Of a stretch of 64,000 bases of DNA, positions 37,660-47,076 are shown piece by piece. Under the pieces are notes generated by a model, which did not search any database, was not told where the DNA came from, and was given only the letters and a program-made list of their open reading frames with translations. Within the stretch, counting starts at the first letter, position 1, and each line of letters starts with the position of its first letter. The DNA comes from Macrococcus equipercicus (GTDB lineage: Bacteria > Bacillota > Bacilli > Staphylococcales > Staphylococcaceae). A program made the position numbers and the translations under genes. The stretch spans positions 1 through 64,000 of the forward strand of contig NZ_SCWC02000002.1 in the NCBI RefSeq assembly GCF_004359525.2. Direction: 5' to 3'.

Positions 37660-38576
37660 AGCCATTCAGCGCATTTTTAAGAGACAATCCGGGTATCGAA
37701 GCACGTATTGCAAAAGTGAAAGAGGAGACGCTGAACCATGCGGAAATCAGAGCGTTTCTAATGGAGCATCCGGACGTGACGGACGAGATGATCGATAAGG
37801 ACTTATCAATCCTTCAGGAATATAAGGACCAGTCCAAAATGTGCGACCGCTGTGAGAGCTATGGCACGTGCATCAACTTCGTCAAAGGTCATACGCCTGT
37901 TCTTTATGTCGAAGACAAGCGTATCAGAATCGCTTATACACCATGCCCGAACAAGAAAGTCCACGAAGAAGAAGTGAAGATGAAGGAATATGTGACAGCG
38001 ATGCACGTCCCTTATGAAATATTGAACGCCAAAATCAATGCGGTCGACCTTGAGACGACTGAACGGCTGAACATCGTCAGACAGGCGATGCAGATCTGCA
38101 ACGATATCGCGGCAGGCAGGCCCGCGAAAGGCATGTATATCCACGGCAGCTTCGGCACCGGCAAGTCTTTCATTCTAGGAGCGATAGCCAACCAGCTGAA
38201 AGAGAAGCATGTGTATACGACAATCTTCTACGTGCCTGAATTCATCCGCGAGCTGAAATCAGGCTTCAGTGACAATACATTTGAGCAGAAGCTTGACCGT
38301 GTCAGAAAAAGCCCGGTGCTCATGCTCGATGACATCGGCGCGGAAGATTTGACGCCGTGGGTCCGCGATGAAGTGCTCGGCCCGCTGCTGCATCACCGTA
38401 TGATGAACCAGCTGCCGACGTTCTTTTCGTCGAACTTCAACCTGGATGAACTTGAACATCATTTCTCCAACACAAGGAACGGTGTCGAGCAGACAAAGGC
38501 GCTCCGGATGATGGAGCGGATTCATGCGCTGAGCGATCCTTATCAGCTGTCCGGAAAAAATTATCGCCGTTCTTGA
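37656..38576 (+). CDS. dnaI: Helicase loader DnaI
   Basis: A 306-residue AAA+ helicase loader. The N-terminal domain has the zinc-binding cysteines C63, C66, C72 and C97 with CDRCESYGTCINF; the ATPase has Walker A GSFGTGKSF (about 167-175) and Walker B VLMLDDIGAED. GGAGG precedes the ATG inside the end of dnaB. The thrS promoter -35 overlaps its stop codon. Confidence 0.93.
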   Translation: MKPFSAFLRDNPGIEARIAKVKEETLNHAEIRAFLMEHPDVTDEMIDKDLSILQEYKDQSKMCDRCESYGTCINFVKGHTPVLYVEDKRIRIAYTPCPNKKVHEEEVKMKEYVTAMHVPYEILNAKINAVDLETTERLNIVRQAMQICNDIAAGRPAKGMYIHGSFGTGKSFILGAIANQLKEKHVYTTIFYVPEFIRELKSGFSDNTFEQKLDRVRKSPVLMLDDIGAEDLTPWVRDEVLGPLLHHRMMNQLPTFFSSNFNLDELEHHFSNTRNGVEQTKALRMMERIHALSDPYQLSGKNYRRS

Positions 38577-38600
38577 AAAATAGAATAGTCAGTGTATAAT
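38573..38600 (+). promoter_or_regulatory. thrS promoter
   Basis: TTGAAA (38573-38578), a 16-base spacer and TATAAT (38595-38600), immediately upstream of the T-box leader. Confidence 0.7.
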
Positions 38601-38606
38601 AGAACT

Positions 38607-38823
38607 ATAATATTTAACAATAAGAGGACAAGATGATGCTGATGTCTTACACAGCGAGCCGGAGGATGGTGTGAGTCCGGCTGAGCGCAGCATCATTACT
38701 CCCTTTTTCTATTGGCATTTAAACGATGCCCGGCTCAAGACCGTTATCTTATGCAGAGTTGCCGCAAGGCGATTAGGGTGGTACCACGGAAGACTCCGTC
38801 CCTTTTGGGATGGGGTCTTTTTG
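38607..38823 (+). promoter_or_regulatory. T-box riboswitch leader of thrS
   Basis: The leader shows the distal stem I signature AGCGAGCCGG with GGTGTGAG and TCCGGC, the T-box sequence AGGGTGGTACCACGG (38775-38789) and an intrinsic terminator stem (38791-38802 with 38807-38818) followed by T5. Uncharged tRNA-Thr would stabilise the antiterminator. I could not place the Thr specifier codon with confidence. Confidence 0.9.
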
Positions 38824-38861
38824 TATTCATAAATAATCAATCATTTAAAGGAGTGTTCATG

Positions 38862-40790
38862 ATGAGCGAAATCAATATTAAATTTCCGGACGGTAATGAG
38901 AAAGTGTTTGACAGCGGTGTGACAACAGAAGAGATCGCAGGTTCAATCAGTCCGGGGCTGAAGAAGAAGGCACTGGCCGGTAAGTTCAATGGTCAGCTGG
39001 TGGACCTGTCCACACAGCTTGAGACTGACGGCGATATCGAAATCATTACACCGGAATCTAAAGAAGGTATCGAAGTCCTTCGCCATTCAACGGCTCATCT
39101 GATGGCACAGGCCCTGAAGCGTCTCTATGGCAATGTCCATTTTGGTGTCGGGCCGGTCATTGAGGAAGGCTTCTACTATGACTTTGATACTGACCATAAA
39201 GTTTCGAGTGAAGATTTAGCGGATATCGAGAAGACGATGCGTCAAATTGTCGGAGAGAACATCGCGATTGAACGCCGCGTCGTCTCACGTGACGAGGCGA
39301 AAGAAGTGTTCAAAGATGATCCGTACAAACAGGAACTGATCGATGCGATTCCAGCAGACGAGAACGTGACATTATATTCTCAAGGTGAATTCACTGACCT
39401 GTGCCGCGGTGTCCATGTACCGTCAACAGCGAAGATCAAGGAGTTCAAATTGTTATCTACTGCAGGCGCTTACTGGCGTGGTGACGCGAACAACAAGATG
39501 CTGCAGCGTATTTACGGCACTGCCTTCTTTGACAAGAAAGCACTGAAAGCACATCTGCAGGTTCTTGAGGAACGCAAAGAGCGCGACCACCGCAAGATCG
39601 GTAAAGAGCTGAATTTATTCGCGACTAACCCATTGATCGGTGCCGGTCTGCCGCTCTGGCTGCCGAATGGTGCAACGATCCGCCGCGAGCTGGAACGTTA
39701 TATCGTCGACAAAGAAGTCGCACTCGGCTATGACCACGTATACACACCGGTCATGGGGTCAGTCGATCTGTATAAGACGTCCGGTCACTGGGATCACTAC
39801 CAGGAAGATATGTTCCCTGTGATGGAGATGGATAACGAGGCACTCGTGCTGCGTCCGATGAACTGTCCGCACCATATGATGATCTACAAAAACGCGAAGC
39901 ACAGCTACCGTGAACTGCCGATCCGTATCGCAGAACTTGGTACAATGCACCGTTACGAAGCAAGCGGCGCTGTATCAGGGCTGCAGCGTGTCCGCGGCAT
40001 GACTTTGAATGATGCCCATATCTTCGTCCGTCCGGATCAGATCAAGGATGAGTTCAAGCGTGTCGTGCAGCTCGTCATTGATGTCTATGAAGACTTCAAG
40101 TTCAAGGACTATAAGTTCCGCCTGTCTTACCGCGATCCGGAAGACACAGAGAAATACTTCCAGGATGATGAGATGTGGGAACGTGCACAGCGCATGCTGA
40201 AAGAAGCAGTGGATGAGATGGGACTTGATTATGAGGAAGCGCCGGGTGAAGCGGCATTCTACGGTCCGAAGCTTGATGTGCAGGTGAAGACAGCACTCGG
40301 CAAGGAAGAGACATTATCGACTGTACAGCTTGACTTCCTGCTGCCTGAACGCTTTGACCTGACTTATGTCGGCAGCGACGGGGCTGAACATCGCCCGGTC
40401 GTCATCCACCGCGGTGTTATCTCAACGATGGAACGCTTCGTTGCCTTCCTGACTGAAGAATATAAAGGCGCTTATCCAACTTGGCTTGCGCCGAATCAGC
40501 TGGAGATCATCCCGGTATCGAACGAAGTGCATTACGACTATGCGAGAGCGCTGTATGACGAACTGAAGTCACAGGGCGTGCGCTGTCATATCGATGACCG
40601 TGAGGAGAAGATGGGCTACAAGATTCGTGAGGCGCAGATGAACAAAGTGCCTTATCAGGTGGTTGTCGGCGATAAAGAAGTGGAGAATAATGAAGTCAAT
40701 GTCCGTCAGTACGGCAAGAAAGAATCATTGACGATGGAGCGCGATGAATTCATCTGGCAGCTCATCGACGAAATCCGCCTGAAAAAATAG
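38862..40790 (+). CDS. thrS: Threonyl-tRNA synthetase
   Basis: A 642-residue class II synthetase: TGS domain (about 1-62), editing domain with [12 protein letters not shown] (about 74-85), catalytic core with the zinc-binding Cys in RPMNCPHHM and His residues downstream, and the C-terminal anticodon-binding domain with [20 protein letters not shown]. Of two adjacent ATGs I choose 38862, which aligns with the staphylococcal N-terminus and is 8 bases from AAAGGAG. Controlled by the T-box. Confidence 0.95.
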   Translation: MSEINIKFPDGNEKVFDSGVTTEEIAGSISPGLKKKALAGKFNGQLVDLSTQLETDGDIEIITPESKEGIEVLRHSTAHLMAQALKRLYGNVHFGVGPVIEEGFYYDFDTDHKVSSEDLADIEKTMRQIVGENIAIERRVVSRDEAKEVFKDDPYKQELIDAIPADENVTLYSQGEFTDLCRGVHVPSTAKIKEFKLLSTAGAYWRGDANNKMLQRIYGTAFFDKKALKAHLQVLEERKERDHRKIGKELNLFATNPLIGAGLPLWLPNGATIRRELERYIVDKEVALGYDHVYTPVMGSVDLYKTSGHWDHYQEDMFPVMEMDNEALVLRPMNCPHHMMIYKNAKHSYRELPIRIAELGTMHRYEASGAVSGLQRVRGMTLNDAHIFVRPDQIKDEFKRVVQLVIDVYEDFKFKDYKFRLSYRDPEDTEKYFQDDEMWERAQRMLKEAVDEMGLDYEEAPGEAAFYGPKLDVQVKTALGKEETLSTVQLDFLLPERFDLTYVGSDGAEHRPVVIHRGVISTMERFVAFLTEEYKGAYPTWLAPNQLEIIPVSNEVHYDYARALYDELKSQGVRCHIDDREEKMGYKIREAQMNKVPYQVVVGDKEVENNEVNVRQYGKKESLTMERDEFIWQLIDEIRLKK

Positions 40791-40819
40791 TTGTGAAACC
40801 GTAATTAATACGGTATAGT
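40791..40819 (+). promoter_or_regulatory. lysP promoter
   Basis: TTGTGA (40791-40796), 17-base spacer, TATAGT (40814-40819), starting right after the thrS stop. A second TATAAT at 40829-40834 lacks a matching -35. Confidence 0.55.
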
Positions 40820-40840
40820 AGAACAAAATATAATATTCCT

Positions 40841-41056
40841 CAAAAAGAGGTAGAGGTTGCAATGAAGATGAGTAACTCTGCAGATACGGTATCACGTAAA
40901 TGACGCAGGACGAAAGGTGACATTGCCGAAGTGACTCCTGATGATAACAAGGAGCTGCTGGGCTGACGTAGAAGATATGTCAGACTGTCACATCCGTGAT
41001 GCGCTACTTAAACCAATATATTGGTGTGCATCTATGGATGTGCACCTCTTTTTGTG
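40841..41056 (+). promoter_or_regulatory. Lysine riboswitch (L box) of lysP
   Basis: The conserved L-box blocks appear in order: AGAGGTAGAGGTTGC, GAAGATGAGTAAC, GGACGAAAGGTGACA, GCCGAAGTG, GCTGCTGGGCTGACGTAGAAG and AGACTGTCAC (to about 40993). A terminator hairpin (41023-41031 with 41038-41046) and T-run follow. Lysine binding should stop transcription before lysP. Confidence 0.93.
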
Positions 41057-41072
41057 TGACAAGAGGTGACAT

Positions 41073-42554
41073 ATGAGTAATACAGAAGTACAACGTAAAT
41101 TAAAGCCCCGGCATATCTCGATGATTGCAATCGGCGGCTGTATCGGCACCGGCCTGTTTATGACCTCAGGCGGTGCTATACGGGAAGCAGGTCCAGGCGG
41201 TGCGCTGCTTGCATTCGCCGTCATCGGTCTTATGGTCTTCTTCCTGATGACAAGTCTTGGTGAGATGGCGACATACTTACCGATTTCAGGGTCATTCTCA
41301 ACTTATGCAACGCGCTTTGTTGATCCGTCCCTCGGCTTTGCCCTCGGCTGGAACTACTGGTTCAACTGGGTGATCACGGTCGCCGCTGATGTCAGTATCG
41401 CAAGTTCCGTCATCAAGTACTGGAGTGTCTTTGACTTCATGCCGGCATGGGCATGGAGCCTTGTGTTCCTTGCGATAATTTTCGGTCTGAATACACTCAG
41501 CGTGAAAGTGTACGGCGAGAGCGAATACTGGTTCGCCCTCGTCAAAGTAGTGACAGTTATTTTATTCATCGGAATCGGCCTCTTGACGATCTTCGGTATT
41601 CTCGGCGGCGAGTATATCGGCTTCTCAAACTTTACCGCAGGAGATGCGCCGTTTCTCGGACAGAATATGACGCAGTCGTTCCTGACCATTCTCGGCGTAT
41701 TCCTTGTGGCAGGATTCAGCTTCCAGGGGACAGAGCTTGTCGGCATCACGGCCGGTGAATCAGAAGAGCCGGAGAAAACTATTCCGAAGGCGATCAACCA
41801 GGTGTTCTGGCGTATTCTGATTTTCTATATTCTCGCGATTCTGATCATCGGTCTGATCATCCCATACACCAACCCGAACTTGATGGGCGGAGATGATATC
41901 GCGAAATCACCGTTTACGCTTGTGTTCGAGAATGCAGGTCTTGCGTTTGCCGCATCATTCATGAACGCGGTCATCCTGACATCGATCCTGTCAGCAGGTA
42001 ACTCAGGGATGTATGCATCGACACGTATGCTGTATGCCATGGGTAAAGACGGCCTGGCCTCAAAGAAATTCTCAGAAGTGAATAAGCAGGGTGTGCCGAT
42101 TCCAAGTCTGCTCGCAACATTTGTAGTAGTGATTCTGATCTTCCTGGTCGAGCGTCTTGCTAACGGTGCCTATGAATATATCGTCGCTGCAAGCGGGATG
42201 ACCGGCTTCATCGCCTGGCTCGGTATAGCGGTCAGCCATTACCGTTTCAGACGCGCGTTTTACGCTCAGAACAAAGACTTATCTGTACTGAAATACCGCG
42301 CGAAACTGTTCCCGTTCGGCCCGCTGTTTGCCTTTGCGCTCTGTCTGCTCGTTATTTTGGGGCAGGATGTGGATCTTGTGACCGGCGGTAAGTTTGAATG
42401 GAAGTCTGTCCTGATCACTTACATGGGAATCCCGGTATTTCTGTTCTTCTACTTCTATCATAAACTGAAATATAAAACGAAGAAGATTCCACTGACACAA
42501 GTCGACTTATCACAGTCCCACGATATGAGCGAATACGAAAAAATTAATGTTTGA
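41073..42554 (+). CDS. lysP: Lysine-specific permease
   Basis: A 493-residue APC-superfamily transporter with about twelve membrane segments; HISMIAIGGCIGTGLFMTSG at the N-terminus and FLVAGFSFQGTELVGITAGE in the middle are LysP-like. The lysine riboswitch directly upstream identifies lysine as the likely substrate, and Staphylococcus has lysP in the same place between thrS and infC. GAGGTG precedes the ATG. The infC promoter overlaps its stop. Confidence 0.93.
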   Translation: MSNTEVQRKLKPRHISMIAIGGCIGTGLFMTSGGAIREAGPGGALLAFAVIGLMVFFLMTSLGEMATYLPISGSFSTYATRFVDPSLGFALGWNYWFNWVITVAADVSIASSVIKYWSVFDFMPAWAWSLVFLAIIFGLNTLSVKVYGESEYWFALVKVVTVILFIGIGLLTIFGILGGEYIGFSNFTAGDAPFLGQNMTQSFLTILGVFLVAGFSFQGTELVGITAGESEEPEKTIPKAINQVFWRILIFYILAILIIGLIIPYTNPNLMGGDDIAKSPFTLVFENAGLAFAASFMNAVILTSILSAGNSGMYASTRMLYAMGKDGLASKKFSEVNKQGVPIPSLLATFVVVILIFLVERLANGAYEYIVAASGMTGFIAWLGIAVSHYRFRRAFYAQNKDLSVLKYRAKLFPFGPLFAFALCLLVILGQDVDLVTGGKFEWKSVLITYMGIPVFLFFYFYHKLKYKTKKIPLTQVDLSQSHDMSEYEKINV

Positions 42555-42579
42555 CATACGTCATTAATCCTGTTATACT
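42551..42579 (+). promoter_or_regulatory. infC operon promoter
   Basis: A consensus TTGACA (42551-42556), 17-base spacer and TATACT (42574-42579). It overlaps the lysP stop codon. Confidence 0.85.
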
Positions 42580-42585
42580 TTAGTC

Positions 42586-42712
42586 TGTTGAATACGAAAC
42601 GGACAAGTAGAAGCATCCCGCTTCTCACCCTGAAGACGCCACGAGCCGTTACAGGGTAAAATAACATGATTAAACATGTCTTGCGGGTGCCTTGTGCACC
42701 CGCGTTTTTTTT
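42586..42712 (+). promoter_or_regulatory. L20 leader of infC-rpmI-rplT
   Basis: A structured leader with CCCTG/CAGGG pairing (about 42630-42658) and a strong terminator hairpin GCGGGTGC / GCACCCGC (42683-42690 with 42696-42703) followed by T8. In Bacillota, ribosomal protein L20 binds such leaders and causes premature termination. Position and shape fit the L20 leader class. Confidence 0.85.
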
Positions 42713-42746
42713 GTTCGTCGAGTAAATCCAATAGGAGGTGTCAATC

Positions 42747-43274
42747 ATAGCTAAAGATCAAACGCAAATCAATGACAAAATCCGTGCAAGAGAACTTCGA
42801 TTAATCGGACATGATGGAGAACAGCTGGGTGTAAAGACTAAGTTCGAAGCCCTTGAAATCGCTGAACGTGTGAATTTGGACGTCGTACTAGTTGCGCCGA
42901 CCGCTAAACCGCCTGTTGCTAAGATCATGGACTACGGTAAGTTCAAGTTCGAACAGCAGAAGAAAGAAAAAGAAGCACGTAAAAATCAGAAGATTGTTGT
43001 TGTCAAAGAAATCAGATTAAGCCCGACCATTGAAGATAATGACTTTAATACGAAGTTGAAAAACGGTCGTAAATTCCTTGAGAAGAACGATAAAGTTAAA
43101 GTATCTATCCGCTTCAGAGGTCGTGCAATCACGCATAAGGAATTTGGTCAGCGAGTGCTTGAGAAATTTGCTGATGAGTGTAAAGATATCGCTACAGTGG
43201 AACAAAAACCGAAGATGGATGGTCGTTCGATGTTCCTGATGCTCGCACCAATCGTCGACAAAAAACAAAACTAG
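42747..43274 (+). CDS. infC: Translation initiation factor IF-3
   Basis: A 175-residue two-domain factor that prevents premature subunit joining and proofreads the start codon. [20 protein letters not shown] is the N-domain signature and [19 protein letters not shown] the C-domain. The strong site AGGAGGTG (42733-42740) is followed by ATC (42744) and ATA (42747), with no AUG: ATA 42747 gives the expected [10 protein letters not shown] start. A GTG at 42738 lies within the ribosome site and is unlikely. Rare starts in infC are typical and allow IF-3 autocontrol. Confidence 0.93.
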   Translation: MAKDQTQINDKIRARELRLIGHDGEQLGVKTKFEALEIAERVNLDVVLVAPTAKPPVAKIMDYGKFKFEQQKKEKEARKNQKIVVVKEIRLSPTIEDNDFNTKLKNGRKFLEKNDKVKVSIRFRGRAITHKEFGQRVLEKFADECKDIATVEQKPKMDGRSMFLMLAPIVDKKQN

Positions 43275-43286
43275 GAGGACAATACA

Positions 43287-43487
43287 ATGCCTAAAATGAA
43301 AACTCACCGCGGAGGAGCAAAACGCGTTAAAAGAACTGGTTCAGGTAAATTGAAACGTTCTAGAGCTTATACTTCTCACCTTTTCGCAAACAAATCAACT
43401 AAACAAAAACGCGGATTACGTAAAGCGTCATTAGTCTCTAAAGGCGATCAAAAACGCGTTGCACAAATGTTAACATACGTAAAATAA
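43287..43487 (+). CDS. rpmI: 50S ribosomal protein L35
   Basis: A 66-residue very basic protein, [20 protein letters not shown] at the N-terminus being the L35 signature. GGAGG lies 8 bases before the ATG. Middle gene of the infC-rpmI-rplT operon. Confidence 0.97.
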   Translation: MPKMKTHRGGAKRVKRTGSGKLKRSRAYTSHLFANKSTKQKRGLRKASLVSKGDQKRVAQMLTYVK

Positions 43488-43516
43488 TAATAGGATTATA
43501 CTAAGGAGGAATTATC

Positions 43517-43876
43517 ATGCCACGAGTTAAAGGTGGAACAGTGACGCGTGCCCGTCGCAAAAGAACCATTAAATTAGCAAAAGGTTATTTCGGTTCAAAA
43601 CATACATTATACAGAGTAGCAAAACAACAAGTAATGAAATCAGGTCAATATGCATACCGTGACCGTCGTCAGAAAAAACGTGACTTCCGTAAATTATGGA
43701 TCGCACGTATCAATGCGGCTGCACGTATGAATGACATCAGCTACAGCCGTTTAATGAACGGTCTTAAAGTAGCCGGCATCGACATCAACCGTAAAATGTT
43801 ATCAGAGATCGCAATCTCTGACGAAAAAGCATTTGCTGAGTTAGTGACTCAAGCGAAAAACGCTTTAAATAAATAA
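43517..43876 (+). CDS. rplT: 50S ribosomal protein L20
   Basis: A 119-residue basic protein, [20 protein letters not shown] at the start, needed for 50S assembly and the likely repressor of its own operon through the leader at 42586-42712. AAGGAGGA precedes the ATG. A hairpin terminator follows at 43884-43911. Confidence 0.97.
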   Translation: MPRVKGGTVTRARRKRTIKLAKGYFGSKHTLYRVAKQQVMKSGQYAYRDRRQKKRDFRKLWIARINAAARMNDISYSRLMNGLKVAGIDINRKMLSEIAISDEKAFAELVTQAKNALNK

Positions 43877-43883
43877 TAGACGA

Positions 43884-43917
43884 AACCGCAGTGCTGACGT
43901 GCACCGCGGTTTTTTTA
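43884..43917 (+). terminator. Terminator after rplT
   Basis: An 11-base stem (43884-43894 with 43901-43911) with one mismatch, 6-base loop and a T7 run. Confidence 0.88.
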
Positions 43918-43970
43918 TGTGGAATAACTGTAAAAATAAATATATTCTGAATGAATATGTCCGATTTTTC

Positions 43971-43995
43971 GTTTATCCTCTCAATGTCAGGGTAT
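43971..43995 (+). promoter_or_regulatory. Sigma-B-type promoter
   Basis: GTTTAT (43971-43976), 13 bases and GGGTAT (43990-43995) match the sigma-B consensus GTTTAA-N12/15-GGGTAT with one mismatch. It lies 40 bases before the DUF2512-like gene, and no good sigma-A promoter is seen there. Confidence 0.65.
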
Positions 43996-44034
43996 TTCTG
44001 ACAGTAAGACGTCAATGAGGAGAGGAGGGAAATG

Positions 44035-44448
44035 ATGGACCATTTAAAAGCATTAGTCGTGAAATTCATCGTGATTGCGCTCGTTCTGTTTATTGTTTTG
44101 ACTTTAATCTTCAATGTGCCGTTCATGGACACGTTATGGATCAGTTTAGTGACAACACTGCTTGCCTATCTGCTCGGTGACCTCGGCATCTTCAATAAAG
44201 CGGGACGTTCTGGTGAATTCACGAAACGTAACGGCCTTGCATCATTAGCAGATTTAGTCCTGTCATTTTTAGTCATCTGGTTGATGGCAAGAGCATTGAC
44301 AGGGAACAATGATGATATGTTCTGGCCTTCTTTATTGTCTGCTTTAGCAATCACTGGCGGCGAATGGCTGTTCTTCCACAAATTCGTCGACCGCACGGTA
44401 TTCAACAGACCTGGTAAAGAAGTCGCTCACAATAATGCACATCGCTAG
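44035..44448 (+). CDS. DUF2512-like (YndM-type) four-helix membrane protein
   Basis: A 137-residue protein with four hydrophobic segments (about 6-28, 32-52, 72-92, 98-120). The layout and the start HLKALVVKFIVIAL resemble YndM/DUF2512 proteins of unknown function. Of two adjacent ATGs, 44035 is better spaced from GAGGAGGGA. The sigma-B-type promoter suggests a general stress role. It is followed by a terminator and stands as a single-gene unit. Confidence 0.72.
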   Translation: MDHLKALVVKFIVIALVLFIVLTLIFNVPFMDTLWISLVTTLLAYLLGDLGIFNKAGRSGEFTKRNGLASLADLVLSFLVIWLMARALTGNNDDMFWPSLLSALAITGGEWLFFHKFVDRTVFNRPGKEVAHNNAHR

Positions 44449-44455
44449 TTTGATC

Positions 44456-44486
44456 AAGGAGGCACAATAGTGCTTCCTTTTTTTTG
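44456..44486 (+). terminator. Terminator after the DUF2512-like gene
   Basis: A 10-base stem (44456-44465 with 44470-44479, one G-U pair), 4-base loop and a T8 run. Confidence 0.82.
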
Positions 44487-44488
44487 TG

Positions 44489-44517
44489 TTGGCAACAATC
44501 AGATAACTCTTTATACT
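44489..44517 (+). promoter_or_regulatory. Promoter of the M42 peptidase gene
   Basis: TTGGCA (44489-44494), 17-base spacer, TATACT (44512-44517). Confidence 0.65.
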
Positions 44518-44547
44518 GGGAGTAATACAGACAAAGGGGATGTTTTT

Positions 44548-45624
44548 TTGGATCAACAGTTAGCGCGTTTCAAGGCTTTGACCGACTGCAATGCACCGTC
44601 AGGATTTGAAGGACCGATGACACGGCTCATGAAGAGTTACCTGGAGCCGGTCGCAGATGATATCATCCGGGACAATACAGGCAGCATATTCGGCAGAAAG
44701 AAAGGGACAGGGAAACATGCTGTCATGCTGGCGGGCCATCTGGACGAGATCGGGTTTATGGTGACTGCTATTACTGATGACGGCTTCATCAAGTTCACGA
44801 ACCTCGGCTACTGGTGGGCGAACGTCATGCTCAGTCAGAAATTGACGATCACCGGCAGCAGAGGAGCGGTCAGAGGGGTCATCGGTGGTAAGCCGCCGCA
44901 TGTACTCGGTGTCCAGGAGAAAGAACAGGCAGCCAGCGTCCCGAATATGTTCATAGATATCGGCGTGGACTCAAAAGCTGAGGTGCTTGCTACCGGTATA
45001 CGGATCGGTGACCCCGTGACGCCGTACAGTGAGTTTGAAGTGATGACGAATCCCGACTATCTGCTGGCGAAAGCATGGGACAACCGTTTCGGCTGTGCGC
45101 TCGCTGTTGAGGCGCTGGAAACATACAGCAATGAGGAGATCACAGTAGTGGCAGGAGCAGTCACGCAGGAAGAGACGATGTCACGCGGCGCAAAGACAGC
45201 AGCACACACCGTGAAGCCGTCTCTTGCTATTGCGCTTGACGTCGGCATCTGTACAAAGACACCCGGCATGAGCGGAAGCACCAAGATGGGTGACGGCCCG
45301 ATTGTTGTGCTGATCGATGCGTGGCATATTTCGCATCCATCGTTCAGACGGTTCGTCACAGATGTGGCAGAGAAGCATGACATCAAGGTTCAGTTCGATT
45401 ATCTGACCGGCGGCTATACAGATGCCGGGAACATCGCGCAAAGTTTAGACGGCATACCTGCTCTATCTATCGGTGTCCCGACGCGCTATATCCACTCCAA
45501 TGTGTCAATGATGAACCGGCGTGACTATAATGGTGCGCTCGAACTGGTCAACGCAGTGCTCGCTGAACTCACGGATGATAGAGTAGACCAGATCATTGAG
45601 CAGACTTACGAGCATCTATCATAA
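44548..45624 (+). CDS. M42-family glutamyl aminopeptidase
   Basis: A 358-residue dinuclear zinc or cobalt aminopeptidase that forms large tetrahedral particles. Ligand motifs: LAGHLDEIGFMV (about 66-77), AWDNRFGC, TQEETMSRGA (catalytic Glu pair) and LDVGI; PTRYIHSNVSM near the end. The start is TTG at 44548 (MDQQLARFKAL) with AAAGGGGA at 44533-44540; the longer ATG frame begins within the preceding terminator. Some databases call such genes glucanases, an old misannotation. Confidence 0.9.
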   Translation: MDQQLARFKALTDCNAPSGFEGPMTRLMKSYLEPVADDIIRDNTGSIFGRKKGTGKHAVMLAGHLDEIGFMVTAITDDGFIKFTNLGYWWANVMLSQKLTITGSRGAVRGVIGGKPPHVLGVQEKEQAASVPNMFIDIGVDSKAEVLATGIRIGDPVTPYSEFEVMTNPDYLLAKAWDNRFGCALAVEALETYSNEEITVVAGAVTQEETMSRGAKTAAHTVKPSLAIALDVGICTKTPGMSGSTKMGDGPIVVLIDAWHISHPSFRRFVTDVAEKHDIKVQFDYLTGGYTDAGNIAQSLDGIPALSIGVPTRYIHSNVSMMNRRDYNGALELVNAVLAELTDDRVDQIIEQTYEHLS

Positions 45625-45665
45625 GTGCTATCATTTTTGTACTGATCGGATGAAAAGATACCGCG

Positions 45666-45695
45666 AAAAAAAGACTGCCGAGGCAGTCTTTTTTT
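45666..45695. terminator. Bidirectional terminator
   Basis: A perfect 13- to 14-base stem (45666-45679 with 45683-45695) with A7 and T7 ends and a 3-base loop, between the M42 gene (+) and the oxidoreductase gene (-). Confidence 0.9.
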
Positions 45696-45696
45696 A

Positions 45697-47076
45697 TCAC
45701 TCAATATCAAGGTCCAGCATCTCAATCTTCAAGAGATCCAGTATGCCGCTTGATTCACTCGGGAAAGCGAAGATCATCAGATTGAGGTCTTTCGCTGACA
45801 GTTCCTTCTCGACGATAAAGGTCATGATGTTGATGAGATCTGCTGCGTTATGACCAAAGATAGCAGCACCCGCCACATGATTTTTCTTATCGAGAGCAAT
45901 CACCATTTCAGCATCCAGTTCATTCTTATACTCAAAGCGCATGTATTCGCCGAACTTAATGGTCCTGATCTTATAACCTTTATCCTCAGCCTCGCTGATC
46001 GGCATGCCGACCTGTGACAGACGGGGCAGAGTATAAGCGACTGAAGGAATCGCCGGATACTTGATCGGCAGAAGTTCGAGCGCTTTCTTCGGACTGAAGA
46101 GTTTGGCTTCACGTGCGATGATTTGAAGGGCGATATAATTCGATTCAAAGCTTGCAGTCGGCGTCAGCTTAGGAATGGATTTGTCCAGCACATCACCGCT
46201 CGCATAAATATGCGGAACAGATGTCTGCAGATGAGAGTTGACTTTGATCCCTTTATCACTGTAGTCGATGCCCACTGTCTCAAGGCCGATGTTCTCAACG
46301 TTCGGCACACGGCCAGTCGCATCAACGATATAGTCAGTCTCTAGTGTCGTTCCTGATTGGGTCGTCAAGGTCAGACGGCCATCCTTCTCTTCGACTTTCT
46401 CTGTATCTTCATTGAAGTGGAAGGTAACGTTCTCCTCCTCCAGCTTGTCGATCAGCATTTTGACATGGGGCTGGTGGAAGGCTTTCAGAATCTTGTCAGA
46501 GTGCACAATGACATGGACTTCTGAGCCGAATTTGCTCGCAATAGAAGCGAACTCAATACTGATATAACCGCCACCGATAAAGGTAATATGCTCAGGGAAT
46601 GATTTTAGATCCATAAAGTCACGGCTGTCACGGAGATGTTCCTGACCTGGGATATTAAGCCGATGACTGCGCTGACCTGTCGCGATGACGATATATTTAG
46701 CCTGATAGGACTGATCGCCGACCTTCACCGTATGTTCGTCTGTTATCAAGCCTTCGCCTTCAATGATCTCAATACCGGCTTTGTTGAAGACTTCAGCGAG
46801 TCTATCTTTCTGCGGATCAATGACCTTATGTTTGTAGCGCATCAGATGCTCCCAGCTCACCTCAGGACGGTTTGTGAAGATATCACCAAGACGGTCGATA
46901 TCATCCAGCACCTCAAACGGTGACTCAAGCAAAATCTTCGGATTACAGCCGAAGTTGGTGCATGTGCCGGCTAGCGTATCCTTTTCAATCAGTGCGACTT
47001 TCATCTTCTGGCTGGCAAGCGCCACTGCTGCGTGCCAGGCTGCATGACCACTACCGATAAATATGACATCATACAT
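45697..47076 (-). CDS. Class I pyridine nucleotide-disulphide oxidoreductase
   Basis: A 459-residue FAD protein of the dihydrolipoamide dehydrogenase/mercuric reductase type: FAD site VIFIGSGHAAWHAAVAL (about 4-20), redox-active C39 and C44 (TCTNFGCNPK), NAD site FIGGGYISIEFASIASKFG, second FAD motif YASGDV, and a dimerisation domain. The expected C-terminal His-Glu catalytic pair is not present; the corresponding stretch reads FAFPSESSG, so it is not a true lipoamide dehydrogenase and the electron acceptor is unknown. Start at 47076 after AAGGAGGA. Confidence 0.85.
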   Translation of the reverse strand: MYDVIFIGSGHAAWHAAVALASQKMKVALIEKDTLAGTCTNFGCNPKILLESPFEVLDDIDRLGDIFTNRPEVSWEHLMRYKHKVIDPQKDRLAEVFNKAGIEIIEGEGLITDEHTVKVGDQSYQAKYIVIATGQRSHRLNIPGQEHLRDSRDFMDLKSFPEHITFIGGGYISIEFASIASKFGSEVHVIVHSDKILKAFHQPHVKMLIDKLEEENVTFHFNEDTEKVEEKDGRLTLTTQSGTTLETDYIVDATGRVPNVENIGLETVGIDYSDKGIKVNSHLQTSVPHIYASGDVLDKSIPKLTPTASFESNYIALQIIAREAKLFSPKKALELLPIKYPAIPSVAYTLPRLSQVGMPISEAEDKGYKIRTIKFGEYMRFEYKNELDAEMVIALDKKNHVAGAAIFGHNAADLINIMTFIVEKELSAKDLNLMIFAFPSESSGILDLLKIEMLDLDIE

